Shown piece after piece: positions 52,161 to 60,784 of a stretch of DNA of 64,000 nt (position 1 is its first letter; each line of letters opens with the position of its first letter). The notes beneath the pieces were generated by a model. That model did no database searches and had not been told where the DNA came from. It saw only the letters and a list, made by a program, of their open reading frames with translations. Source of the stretch: Acetobacter sp. 46_36 (GTDB lineage Bacteria > Pseudomonadota > Alphaproteobacteria > RF32 > CAG-239); the NCBI GenBank assembly GCA_001917135.1, contig MNTT01000007.1:71404-135403 (forward strand), read 5' to 3'. The translations under genes were made by a program, and so were the position numbers.

Positions 52161-52913
52161 TTAATCAAAATATCCGCAGCCTTTTCGCAGAATTTTTTCA
52201 GCTGTTTCCGCATAACTTCCATCTTCGTTGTGGACATAGAACGGCGGCAAAATTCTGGTAATTCCGCGTGTTCCTTTTTTAGCGATTACAGCTATCCGTT
52301 TTGCTTCTCTGCCGGATTTTGAATATATCGGAAGCAGTCGGACTTCCCCTGCCCTATTGTGCAGTGCTGCAAGAATTTCATTTACGGCTTCAGCCCTGTT
52401 AATTACAAACACTTCTCCCTTGGGTTTCAGCATTTTCAGGCAAAATACAAGCCATTCAAACAGGCTGAAATTTTGGAGATTGTGCGCTAGCTGTTTGCCT
52501 GTATTCGGCGACGGCATATCATGGTCGCTATAGGGCGGATTGGTTATAACAACATCGAAACTTCCGGGCACAAGCGAAACCCCGTTCCGTATATCGGCAT
52601 ATTCATAATGCAGAAAATCCGCAAATCCATTCGCCACAGAACTTTGATTTGAAAGTTTTACCAAATCCGCCTGAATATCCAGCCCGGTAATTTTTAGCTT
52701 TTTCTCAGACAGTCTGGCTGCCAAACATAATGAAACCGCTCCTGTCCCGGAACCGACATCCAGCACGGCGGCATTTTCTTTTATTTTTTTTCCGTCTACC
52801 AGCGAAGACAAAAAAACCGCATCGGTCGACGCGCGGTAACCATCAACCGGCTGTAAAATTTTAATCTGCCTGTCCAAGAGGTAATCGTTTGTATACGAAT
52901 TTTCTTTTTTCAT
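52161..52913 (-). CDS. tRNA1(Val) adenine-N6 methyltransferase-like protein
   Basis: 250 residues. SAM motif I AVLDVGSGTGAVSLCLA (about 49-65), the acidic GLDIQADLVKLSNQ, and the N6-adenine catalytic motif NPPY at 125-128 in DVVITNPPYSDHD. The opening LLDRQIKILQPVDGYRASTD (usual L....+...QP..GYR...D) is that of the TrmN6/YfiC branch acting on A37 of tRNA-Val, though alphaproteobacterial members are uncharacterised. Start ATG follows AAGGGATAGT. It sits after the ferredoxin gene but behind its terminator. Confidence 0.82.
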   Translation of the reverse strand: MKKENSYTNDYLLDRQIKILQPVDGYRASTDAVFLSSLVDGKKIKENAAVLDVGSGTGAVSLCLAARLSEKKLKITGLDIQADLVKLSNQSSVANGFADFLHYEYADIRNGVSLVPGSFDVVITNPPYSDHDMPSPNTGKQLAHNLQNFSLFEWLVFCLKMLKPKGEVFVINRAEAVNEILAALHNRAGEVRLLPIYSKSGREAKRIAVIAKKGTRGITRILPPFYVHNEDGSYAETAEKILRKGCGYFD

Positions 52914-52924
52914 ACTATCCCTTA

Positions 52925-52960
52925 AAACAAAAGGCTTAAAAAGGTTTCCCCTTTTAAGCC
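52925..52960 (-). terminator. Terminator after the ferredoxin gene (minus strand)
   Basis: On the minus strand GGCTTAAAAGG-ggaaa-CCTTTTTAAGCC (one bulged T) is followed by TTTTGTTTT. Confidence 0.75.
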
Positions 52961-52981
52961 CCGAAACTTTTCCAGTTCCTT

Positions 52982-53218
52982 TTAAGCGTTCGGGCAGGAT
53001 TTTGCCTGTTCGGCATTTACCTTAACCCATTTTTCTTCCGCTTCGTCATCAGACGTAATTGCGCTTTGCGGGCATTCCGAAATGCATACGCCGCAATCAA
53101 TGCACGTATCAGGGTCTACGACATACTGTTCATCACAAACGTGAAACGCTTCAACAGGGCAAACACCGGCGCAGGTTCCGCATTTGATGCACAGGTCTCC
53201 ATTAACAACTGAAGGCAT
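52982..53218 (-). CDS. 2[4Fe-4S] ferredoxin
   Basis: 78 residues. Two cluster motifs are visible: CIKCGTCAGVCP (Cys10, 13, 16, 20) and CIDCGVCISECP (Cys39, 42, 45, 49). A C-terminal extension of about 28 residues (SDDEAEEKWVKVNAEQAKSC) carries an extra Cys. This short, symmetric bacterial type lacks the [3Fe-4S] motif and long tail of FdxA/FdI. It transfers electrons at low potential to an unknown partner. It has its own terminator and is divergent from gltX. Confidence 0.9.
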   Translation of the reverse strand: MPSVVNGDLCIKCGTCAGVCPVEAFHVCDEQYVVDPDTCIDCGVCISECPQSAITSDDEAEEKWVKVNAEQAKSCPNA

Positions 53219-53327
53219 ATTGTTATCTCCTAAAAATTAAATTCTTTATCATCTGCGTTTTTATATGCAATATACATTAAATGCAAGCAAAAAATAAGTT
53301 ATCGAGCGTATTTTCGTTAATTTAAGA

Positions 53328-53355
53328 TTGAAATTATAAAATTTAACAGTATGAT
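53328..53355 (+). promoter_or_regulatory. Predicted promoter of gltX
   Basis: TTGAAA (53328-53333), 16-base spacer, TATGAT (53350-53355), both close to consensus. The leader of about 45 bases contains two direct repeats. Confidence 0.55.
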
Positions 53356-53363
53356 GGCGTCTA

Positions 53364-53396
53364 AATAAGCTAAATAACAGCGCTTAATAAGCTAAA
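53364..53396. repeat. Two direct repeats AATAAGCTAAA in the gltX leader
   Basis: Exact 11-base copies at 53364-53374 and 53386-53396 start 22 bases apart, two helix turns. AAATAAGCTA also occurs, inverted, in the palindrome upstream of gcrA (38984-38996 region). Confidence 0.5.
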
Positions 53397-53407
53397 CTGA
53401 GGTTATC

Positions 53408-54730
53408 ATGAACAATGTAAAAGTCAGATTTGCCCCCAGTCCGACGGGGTGGATGCACATCGGAAATACGCGTACTGCCCTTTTTAACTACCTTTGGACA
53501 CAAAAAATGGGCGGGAAACTTCTGCTCAGAATAGACGACACCGATAAACTTCGCTCAAAGAAGGAATATGAAGAAGGCATAAGAGATGCACTGACATGGC
53601 TCGGTATCCGCTGGGACGAGGAAGCGAGGCAATCTGCAAGATTTTCCCGTTATGACGAAGTGGTTGGAAAGCTGAAACAAGCCGGGCGGATTTATGCTTG
53701 TTATGATACACCGGAAGAACTTGAATTCAAACGCAAAAGACTGCTGGCAAAAGGTTTGCCGCCGATTTATGACCGACAGGCTCTCCGCTATACGGCGGAA
53801 GACCTTTCCCGTTTTACTGCTGAAGGCAGGAAGCCTCATTACCGTTTTAAACTTGAAAGCGGTGAAATTGTCTGGCATGACGTTGTGCGCGGAATTTGCC
53901 GGTATGATGCAGACAAATTGAGCGATCCGGTCATTATCCGTGAAGACGGGAGTTATTTGTACCATCTGCCGTCAGTTATTGACGATGTTGACTTTGCCAT
54001 TACACACATTGTCCGCGGTGAAGACCATGTTACGAATACAGCTGCGCAAATACAAATGTTCCAGGCAGTCGGCGGAAAAATACCTACTTTTGCCCATCTG
54101 CCGCTTTTGACAGGAAAGGAAGGAAAACTTTCTAAACGCCTTGGCAGCCTTGGCGTTCGGGAGTTGCGCGAAGAGGGAATTGAAGCTATGGCTATTTGTT
54201 CCTTTTTGGCCAAACTCGGCACATCGGAAGCAATCGAACCGTTTTATACGCTTGAGGAGCTGGCCCAAACGCTGGACTTTGAAAAAATCGGCCATGCTCA
54301 GCCGAAGTTTGACGAAGAGGAATTGAAAAAGTTTAATACCAAACTGGTGCATAATATGCCGTATACAGCGTTGAAAGACAATTTCGGGGTCAGCGAAACG
54401 TTTTGGAATGACGTTAAAGGCAACTTGGAAGTGGCGAAAGACGTTTTATTGTGGGACAATATCTGCAACAAAGAGATTGAACCGATTATGGAAGATGCGG
54501 CATTTTTGGCGCAAGCTGCGAAACTGCTGCCGCCGGGCGAGTTTGACGAGGCGACGTTCGGTGCGTGGATTAACGCGGTTAAAACGGCAAGCGGGCGCAA
54601 GGGGAAAGATTTGTTTCATCCCATCCGGATGGCACTGACCGCACAGGCTAATGGGCCGGAATTGAAAACATTGCTGCCGCTCATTGGGCGGGAAAAAGCA
54701 TATAAAAGACTAAAAGGCGAGCGAGCCTGA
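53408..54730 (+). CDS. gltX: Glutamyl-tRNA synthetase
   Basis: 440 residues. The HIGH motif is HIGN at 17-20 (FAPSPTGWMHIGNTRTALFN) and KMSKS is KLSKR at 240-244. LLRIDDTDKLRSKKEYEEGI replaces the usual RIEDTD. At 440 residues it is shorter than E. coli GltX and resembles the second gltX copy common in alphaproteobacteria, which charges tRNA-Gln or tRNA-Glu for the GatCAB route. Whether another copy exists is unknown. Start ATG follows GAGGTTATC. It converges with the macB operon with 88 bases between and no clear terminator. Confidence 0.95.
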   Translation: MNNVKVRFAPSPTGWMHIGNTRTALFNYLWTQKMGGKLLLRIDDTDKLRSKKEYEEGIRDALTWLGIRWDEEARQSARFSRYDEVVGKLKQAGRIYACYDTPEELEFKRKRLLAKGLPPIYDRQALRYTAEDLSRFTAEGRKPHYRFKLESGEIVWHDVVRGICRYDADKLSDPVIIREDGSYLYHLPSVIDDVDFAITHIVRGEDHVTNTAAQIQMFQAVGGKIPTFAHLPLLTGKEGKLSKRLGSLGVRELREEGIEAMAICSFLAKLGTSEAIEPFYTLEELAQTLDFEKIGHAQPKFDEEELKKFNTKLVHNMPYTALKDNFGVSETFWNDVKGNLEVAKDVLLWDNICNKEIEPIMEDAAFLAQAAKLLPPGEFDEATFGAWINAVKTASGRKGKDLFHPIRMALTAQANGPELKTLLPLIGREKAYKRLKGERA

Positions 54731-54818
54731 AACTCCCTCATACAAGAGAAAAGGTAAGCGCTTGGATTAGGGCCTGAATCAGGGTCAGAAGCGGTTAGTG
54801 AATGTACCCGGTTTGATT

Positions 54819-56036
54819 TTACTGGTATCTCAGCGCATCTATCGGATTCAGGCGCATGGCTTTTAGCGCCGGCATTAATCCGGAAACAATGCCGACGATG
54901 ACGGCAACGGTTACCGAAACGACAACCGACCATATGGATATCGGCACATTATATCCCATCAGATGGCCGCCTATTTGCGAAAAGGCGATACCGAAGACCA
55001 TACCGACGAAACTGCCGATAAAAGAAATTAAAACCGACTCTGCCAAAAACTGCATCATTATCCAGGAATTCGGCGCCCCTAAAGCCTTGCGGGTTCCGAT
55101 TTCCCGCGTGCGCTCGGTTACGGAAACCAGCATCATATTCATAATCCCGATACTGCCGACTATCAAAGAAATTGAAGCAATCGCCGCCAGCAATGCCGAA
55201 AGAACAAAACCGACACTGCGAACCTTCTCTACCATTTCGGTCATCAAACGGACGGTAAAATCATTTTTCACCCCGTCCTTTAAGCGATGGCGCGTGCGCA
55301 GCATATATTCAACCCGTTTGGCAACCAGTTCCATTTTATCTTCCGACGTCGCCTTAACAAAAGCGATGCCTGTATATTGCGGACGAGGGGATCCGGCAAG
55401 GCGCTGACGGACGGTGGTTGAAGGCATCAGAATAATGTTGTCCTGATCATCACCCATCAGACCGTCGCCTTTTTCTTTCAGCGTACCGATAACGGTAAAC
55501 GGCTTGCCTTTCAGACGAATTGTCTTCCCCAGCGGATTTTGCAGTCCGAAAAGCTCGTCCACCACCGTCTGGCCGATAACGGCATAGGGTTTGGCGGCGC
55601 GGACATCCTTTTCCGTAAACATCACGCCGTCTTCTATTTCCCAGTTGTTGACAATCAAATATTCGGGATTGGTTCCCTTAACGCTGACGCCGTAGTTGCT
55701 GGAGCCGTAAACGGCCTGAACGGCGGCATTCATAAGGTACGACGTGGCCTCAACATCTTTCAGGCTTTTCAGTGCCGCTACGTCAGCCACCGTTACGCTG
55801 GGCAACCCCCTGCCCCCGCGGACGCCGCCGGTTACGAGTTCTGCCGGCCCGATTAAAATCAGGTTGCTGCCCATAGATGCAAAAGTTTCGGTGATGCGGT
55901 TTTGAACGGCCTGCCCGGCGGACACCATCATTACCACCGCCGCCACGCCTATCATTATGCCGAGCATGGTCAGAAACGTTCTCAGCTTATAGGAGGCAAT
56001 GGATATCCAGGCTTCTTTCAAAATCGCTGTCAGCAT
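54819..56036 (-). CDS. macB: MacB-type ABC permease (FtsX-like)
   Basis: 405 residues. Four transmembrane helices: one near the N-terminus (LRTFLTMLGIMIGVAAVVMM) and three at the end. A large periplasmic MacB_PCD domain lies between. The end SGLMPALKAMRLNPIDALRY is the MacB/FtsX signature, and GSIGIMNMMLVSVTERTREI with GTRKALGAP marks the first cytoplasmic loop. In the canonical MacB the ATPase and permease are one chain; here they are two genes overlapping by 7 bases. It pumps a peptide, toxin or lipid substrate through MacA and TolC. Confidence 0.9.
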   Translation of the reverse strand: MLTAILKEAWISIASYKLRTFLTMLGIMIGVAAVVMMVSAGQAVQNRITETFASMGSNLILIGPAELVTGGVRGGRGLPSVTVADVAALKSLKDVEATSYLMNAAVQAVYGSSNYGVSVKGTNPEYLIVNNWEIEDGVMFTEKDVRAAKPYAVIGQTVVDELFGLQNPLGKTIRLKGKPFTVIGTLKEKGDGLMGDDQDNIILMPSTTVRQRLAGSPRPQYTGIAFVKATSEDKMELVAKRVEYMLRTRHRLKDGVKNDFTVRLMTEMVEKVRSVGFVLSALLAAIASISLIVGSIGIMNMMLVSVTERTREIGTRKALGAPNSWIMMQFLAESVLISFIGSFVGMVFGIAFSQIGGHLMGYNVPISIWSVVVSVTVAVIVGIVSGLMPALKAMRLNPIDALRYQ

Positions 56037-56755
56037 CTTATTTCCTTTTCCTTGCTGTAATCTTTGCGTAAACCGTCATACACTTTCCGCCCGTCGCTGA
56101 TTTTTATCATCCGCGTGGCATAGTCCGCAACATCGTCTTCGTGCGTTACCAGAACAATCGTTATGCCCTGCCGGTTTAAAAACGTAAACAAGTCCATTAT
56201 TTCATCAGAAGTTTTGCTGTCCAGATTACCGGTTGGTTCGTCGGCAAAGATAATCGCCGGATTGTTTATCAGCGCACGGGCAATGGCGACACGCTGCTGC
56301 ATACCGCCGGAAATCTGTGACGGCGGACGGTCCTGATATCCGGCCAGGTTGACTTTGTCCAACATTTCCAGTGCCCTTTTATAACGTTCGTCCTCGCCGA
56401 CTTTCTGATAAATTAACGGCAAAGACACATTATCGGCGATAGTGCGCTTCATCATCAGGTTAAAATTTTGGAAAACAAACCCGATGGTTTTGCCGCGAAT
56501 GGCCGCCAGTTCGTTATCATCTTTGGCGGCGATGTCATACCCTTCCAGAATATACTTTCCGCTCGTCGGTTTATCCAGGCAGCCCAGAATATTCATCAGC
56601 GTTGACTTACCGGAACCGGACGGTCCCATTATGGCGACGAATTCCCCGGATTTGATTTGAAAGTTAATATCTTTCAAAACGGACTGGCTGGTACCGCCGT
56701 CCATAAAGTAGGTCTTGCATACGTTCCGAACGTCAATTACCGTTTTTTCCGCCAT
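56030..56755 (-). CDS. MacB-type ABC ATPase (LolD/MacB family)
   Basis: 241 residues. Walker A GPSGSGKST, Q-loop IGFVFQNFNLMMKRTIADNV, signature QISGGMQQRVAIARALINNP (ISGGM instead of LSGGQ), Walker B IIFADEPTGNLDSKT and switch His in VLVTHEDDVADYA. This is the MacB/LolD subfamily of mechanotransmission ABC ATPases. It overlaps macA by one base (TAATG) and the permease by 7 bases, so the operon is tightly coupled. Confidence 0.93.
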   Translation of the reverse strand: MAEKTVIDVRNVCKTYFMDGGTSQSVLKDINFQIKSGEFVAIMGPSGSGKSTLMNILGCLDKPTSGKYILEGYDIAAKDDNELAAIRGKTIGFVFQNFNLMMKRTIADNVSLPLIYQKVGEDERYKRALEMLDKVNLAGYQDRPPSQISGGMQQRVAIARALINNPAIIFADEPTGNLDSKTSDEIMDLFTFLNRQGITIVLVTHEDDVADYATRMIKISDGRKVYDGLRKDYSKEKEIRC

Positions 56756-57891
56756 TATCTGCGCCCCGGCTGGAAGAGCGCTTCAACAATGACTTTTTCA
56801 CCCTGTTTCAGCCCTTCTTTGATTTCTATATTGGTCATATCGGACAACCCTTTAGTTACGATACGGGGCACGATTTTGCCGTTTTCAAACAAATAAACTA
56901 TGTCCTGATTTTCTGCTATGTCGTCAATCTTCTTGACATCCATTGCGGCTTTGACAGCTGCTGACGGCTTATATTGCAGAGCCATTGCCGAAATCATCAG
57001 CACATCTTTGGCTTCGTCGGCCTTGACCGTAACCGACGCCGTCATTCCCGGAAGTAATTTGCGCGAGGAATTGTCGATTTCAATAATCACGGTGTACATA
57101 ACGACGTTTTCGTCTTCGGTCGGCGACAGACGAACCTGACGGATTGTGCCGGCAAAAGTGTCGTTCGGATAAGCGTCAACAGTAAAAAGCACCGGCATAT
57201 CCGGCTTTATGTAGCCGATATCTGCCTCGGAAACGCTTGCCTCAATCTGCATTTTCGACAAGTCTTCCGCGACTTCAAACAAAGTCGGCGTTTCAAAGCT
57301 TGCGGCAACGGTCTGTCCCTGTTCTATTTCCTTGGAAATAACGGTACCGGAAACGGGAGAGGTAATCGTCGCATATTCAAAGTTCTTTTTGGCTATGTTA
57401 TAGTCCGCCTTGGCGCTCAAGACATTGGCCGACGCTTCCTTATATTCAATTTCGGCATCTTCCAGCGAAGCGGAAGACGTCAGTTTGTCCTGATAAAGCT
57501 TTTTAATACGGTCATAATTTAATTTGGCCTTACGTTCCTTAGCCTGTGCCAGTTCATAGCTCGCATAGGATTTTTCCATCGTTTCCTTCAGTGTTGAAGC
57601 ATCAAGTAATGCCAGGACCTGCCCTTTTTTAACGTCGTCATTATAGTCGGCCAGAACCGTTTCCACAATGCCGGAAACCTGCGTACCAACCGTTACGGTA
57701 TTAATCGGGTTAATCGTCCCCGTTGCGGTTACTTCATAAGTCAGCGTTCCGCGGCGGACTTCGCTCATCTCAAAATTTTCCGGTTTCAGGCTCTCGCTGC
57801 CGTTACCTTTCAGGAAAAAATAAGAAGCAATGCCCAATACAACGGCTGTTGCGAATAACTTTTTTCCCGATATCTGCTTTTTGTTTAACAT
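56755..57891 (-). CDS. macA: MacA-type periplasmic membrane-fusion protein
   Basis: 378 residues. An N-terminal membrane anchor (LFATAVVLGIASYFFLKG) is followed by barrel-sandwich and hairpin regions: RRGTLTYEVTATGTINPINT, GTQVSGIVETVLADYNDDVK, KGQVLALLD, a helical hairpin (~95-160), and TITSPVSGTVISKEIEQGQT, the lipoyl half-motif. The C-terminal beta-barrel part contains LLPGMTASVTV. It joins the MacB permease to TolC. The start overlaps the tolC stop by one base. Confidence 0.92.
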   Translation of the reverse strand: MLNKKQISGKKLFATAVVLGIASYFFLKGNGSESLKPENFEMSEVRRGTLTYEVTATGTINPINTVTVGTQVSGIVETVLADYNDDVKKGQVLALLDASTLKETMEKSYASYELAQAKERKAKLNYDRIKKLYQDKLTSSASLEDAEIEYKEASANVLSAKADYNIAKKNFEYATITSPVSGTVISKEIEQGQTVAASFETPTLFEVAEDLSKMQIEASVSEADIGYIKPDMPVLFTVDAYPNDTFAGTIRQVRLSPTEDENVVMYTVIIEIDNSSRKLLPGMTASVTVKADEAKDVLMISAMALQYKPSAAVKAAMDVKKIDDIAENQDIVYLFENGKIVPRIVTKGLSDMTNIEIKEGLKQGEKVIVEALFQPGRR

Positions 57892-59243
57892 TAAAATCTC
57901 CCGATAGACCGATACAAGGCCGCTTTATTGATTAAAACCGTATAGAACGCATTGACCAGAGCATCACGGGCATCAGCCAGCTGCGATTCTGCCGTTAACA
58001 GGTTTATAATATCCGTTTTGCCGATTTCATAGGAGGTAAACGCTACTTTTTCATTTTCTTCCGCGCTTTTTAAAACTTTTTTACTGACCTCGTATGATTT
58101 TACGGACGTCTGATAATCATGATACGCTCCCCACACTTCATTTCTTATATCGTTGCGCTTTTCTTCCAAAGCGTACCTTTCCTGTTCACGCTTGAATTTT
58201 GCAGCGGCAATTTTATAACTGGTATCAAATCCGGTAAACAACGGCAGTTTGTAGTTAATGCCTATAGAATTATCACGAGTATAAGAACGCTCGGGTTTCC
58301 AACTGTTGTTGTAACCGCTTTCCGCAGACAGCGAAAACGAACCGTAGCGCGAAGCACGCAATTCACGCAGAGAAGCATTGGCGGCATTGACGTTCATTTC
58401 CTGCGCTTTGATTTCATCCCGTTCGCGCGAGGCTATCTCTATCATCTTATCAAGCGTATCGCGCTTTCCCAGCGCCGTCAAATCCCGGTCAGTCGGCGGG
58501 CGTTTTAATTTAAATTTGGTTTGCGGAGGCAAATTAAGGATTGTTGCCAAATCCCCCTCATACTGCTTTACCGCATTTTCCATTTCAATAACTTTAAGCT
58601 TGGATTGCTCATAACTGGTCTGTGTCTGGAGCTTGTCGTTCAATGCAGCCATTCCCACTTCATATTTGCGGCTGGCCTCGTCATACGATTTTTTGTACAT
58701 AGCCTCATTTGCCCGGGCGCTTTTCAAATCTTCTCCGGCGCCTAAAAGCTTAAAATAAGCGGTATTAATCGACAATATCAAATCCTGCAGCGCGCTGTTA
58801 TAATTAAAACCGGCGCCGGCAAGATAAGCTCGAAAACTGTCTATCCGCGCCGACCGACCGCCAAAATCATATAAAAGTAACGACAGTCCGGCATTTAAAT
58901 TATAGGGGCTGTTTTCTGTACTGTTATCGCTCTGAAGCTTTGTGGTATCTTTACCGACTCCCGCCGACAGATTTATACTTGGAAAATATTCCGACCTGGC
59001 TGAACCTAAATCCGCCTCAGCCCCTTTCAGGCTCATATAATCAACATTCAACCCGGGGTTATTGCAAATGCCAATCTTAATCAAATCAATCAGCGACACT
59101 TCTTTGGTTACAGCAATATTTTTATCCAGACATCCTTCCGGCGCCTTGGCAGCATATACGTTAAAAACATCCCACGCTCCGGCTTTTCCCGTAAACAGAA
59201 CCGTCCCCAGAAACATCGACAACAACAAACGCCGACCGGCCAT
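57891..59243 (-). CDS. tolC: TolC-family outer-membrane channel
   Basis: 450 residues with a signal peptide (LLLSMFLGTVLFTGKAGA). Two structural repeats of TolC are visible: LIDLIKIGICNNPGLNVDYM...SARSEYFPSINLSAGVG and, later, AQEMNVNAANASLRELRASR...GSFSLSAESGYNN. The helix ends ALVNAFYTVLINKAALYRSI and LQTQTSYEQSKLKVIEMENA are typical. It is the first gene of the tolC-macA-macB operon, thus a dedicated channel of this exporter. A second TolC-like protein with a different architecture is at 21268. Confidence 0.92.
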   Translation of the reverse strand: MAGRRLLLSMFLGTVLFTGKAGAWDVFNVYAAKAPEGCLDKNIAVTKEVSLIDLIKIGICNNPGLNVDYMSLKGAEADLGSARSEYFPSINLSAGVGKDTTKLQSDNSTENSPYNLNAGLSLLLYDFGGRSARIDSFRAYLAGAGFNYNSALQDLILSINTAYFKLLGAGEDLKSARANEAMYKKSYDEASRKYEVGMAALNDKLQTQTSYEQSKLKVIEMENAVKQYEGDLATILNLPPQTKFKLKRPPTDRDLTALGKRDTLDKMIEIASRERDEIKAQEMNVNAANASLRELRASRYGSFSLSAESGYNNSWKPERSYTRDNSIGINYKLPLFTGFDTSYKIAAAKFKREQERYALEEKRNDIRNEVWGAYHDYQTSVKSYEVSKKVLKSAEENEKVAFTSYEIGKTDIINLLTAESQLADARDALVNAFYTVLINKAALYRSIGRF

Positions 59244-59349
59244 CTTTTTTATCCTTTACATCCGTCAAAACTTGCGTTAAACGTAGAACATTATTTTTTA
59301 ACAAACATTTAACAAGATACGGCAATGTCTTATATTTAAAGGATTTTTT

Positions 59350-60732
59350 ATGGCTGATAACAGAACCGAATATGCAGAATTCCTGCAGCGGATTTTGAAC
59401 GGAGATACTTCGTTCAGCTTGTTGAAACAAAGTATTCCCGCGGAAAAAAGAGGCTTTTTCAATATGCTTTTTATGACTGCCATGCGGCGGCTGACCTTTA
59501 TTAAGGAAACGGTTTTACCACGTTTTATAAAGAAAAAAGTGCCGCAGAAGCAGCAGATTTTAGAATGTATTTTATATTTGGGAACGACTGAACTTTTGTT
59601 TATGGGCACTCCGGCATACGCGGTTTTAAACTCCTACGCCGAAGCGGCAAAAAAACTGAACGGGAAATTCGGCGCCAACTTCGTCAATGCTGTTTTGCGC
59701 AATATCCTGCGCAATAAGGGGGGCTTGCTTTCCCTGCCTCGGGACAAATATTTCAGCCATGATTTTTTGAAAATTCTCAAACAAGATTATACCCCGGATG
59801 AAATTTCGGCAATGGAAAAATTTGCTGAATATGAACCTCCGCTTGACATTACGCTTAAAGACCAGACTGTAAACCCGCTGAACGACGGGCAAGTCCTCTT
59901 TACCGGTACAGTCAGGATGCCTTCCAACGTAAAAGTTACAGAGCTTTCCGGATATGAAGAGGGGACATGGTGGGTGCAGGATGCGGCTTCGGCACTTGCC
60001 GTCAAATGCCTGCCTGAAATAAAAGGAAAAAATGTCCTTGATATATGTGCCGCACCGGGAGGCAAAACGGCACAGCTGTTGGCGGGCGGAGCCGTCGTAA
60101 CGGCCGTTGACATTTCGGAACAACGACTGGACGTTTTGCGGGAAAACATGATGCGGTTAAAGTTAATGCAAAATCTGACCACCGTTTGCGCCGATGCGTT
60201 ATCATACACGCCCTCAGAAAAGTTTGACATTATTCTGATTGACGCACCATGCTCGGCAACCGGCACATTTCGCCGCCATCCGGAAATTATGCATACTAAA
60301 ACGGCTGAAGACGTCCGGCGACAGGAAAAATTGCAACGGAGTATCTTACAGCATGCCGCGAATTTTTTGACACCGGGCGGTATGCTGCTTTATGCCACTT
60401 GTTCGCTGGCCAAGGCGGAAGGCGAACGGCAAATAAAGCATTTTATCACAGAACATCAGGAATTTGCAGTTTTCCCCATTACCCTTGCCGGAACCGAAAA
60501 TTTACGAACCAAAGAAGGCTTTATCAGGGTTCTGCCGCAACGTTTTCTGCCCAAACAACCAAACACAGATGAAAACATGACTGAGAAAAATATGGGCAAA
60601 TCAAACCTGACGAAAAAAAATATGCCGGATGCAGACCAAACCGGAAAAGACATGGCGAGAGCAGGCTTGATGGCAGAAAATATGGCTGGCGCAGACGGAT
60701 TTTTTATTGCTTGTTTGCAAAGAAAGATTTAA
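59350..60732 (+). CDS. rsmB: 16S rRNA m5C967 methyltransferase RsmB with repeat insertion
   Basis: 460 residues. An N-terminal NusB-like RNA-binding domain (FFNMLFMTAMRRLTFIKETV, then VLNSYAEAAKKLNGKFGANF and VNAVLRNILRN) precedes the methyltransferase: VQDAASALAVKCL, SAM motif DICAAPGGKTAQLLAGGA, DAPCSATGTFRRHPE and LYATCSLAKAEGE with the two catalytic cysteines. Between RVLPQRFLP and the expected GADGFFIACL there is an insertion of about 45 residues made of 10-residue repeats (60568-60687). The insertion lies near the protein end and probably forms a surface loop. Start ATG follows AAGGATTTTTT. The next genes follow on the same strand. Confidence 0.92.
   Translation: MADNRTEYAEFLQRILNGDTSFSLLKQSIPAEKRGFFNMLFMTAMRRLTFIKETVLPRFIKKKVPQKQQILECILYLGTTELLFMGTPAYAVLNSYAEAAKKLNGKFGANFVNAVLRNILRNKGGLLSLPRDKYFSHDFLKILKQDYTPDEISAMEKFAEYEPPLDITLKDQTVNPLNDGQVLFTGTVRMPSNVKVTELSGYEEGTWWVQDAASALAVKCLPEIKGKNVLDICAAPGGKTAQLLAGGAVVTAVDISEQRLDVLRENMMRLKLMQNLTTVCADALSYTPSEKFDIILIDAPCSATGTFRRHPEIMHTKTAEDVRRQEKLQRSILQHAANFLTPGGMLLYATCSLAKAEGERQIKHFITEHQEFAVFPITLAGTENLRTKEGFIRVLPQRFLPKQPNTDENMTEKNMGKSNLTKKNMPDADQTGKDMARAGLMAENMAGADGFFIACLQRKI
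60568..60687 (+). repeat. Four 30-base minisatellite units inside rsmB
   Basis: Units at 60568, 60598, 60628 and 60658 encode DENMTEKNMG, KSNLTKKNMP, DADQTGKDMA and RAGLMAENMA. The shared pattern is ..N.T.KNM. The repeat keeps the reading frame because each unit is 30 bases. Confidence 0.65.
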
Positions 60733-60784
60733 TAAAATTATGTTATGGTATTGGCATAAGCCTTAAGAATCGAAGGAGGAACAG

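Noticed and set aside
54760..54790. Palindrome CCTGAATCAGG between gltX and the MacB permease as a terminator
   Set aside because: No T-tract on either strand and a stem of only five pairs without a proper loop.
59309..59336. TTAACA-16-TATATT as the promoter of rsmB
   Set aside because: Its start of transcription would fall on or after the AAGGA binding site of rsmB, leaving no usable leader.
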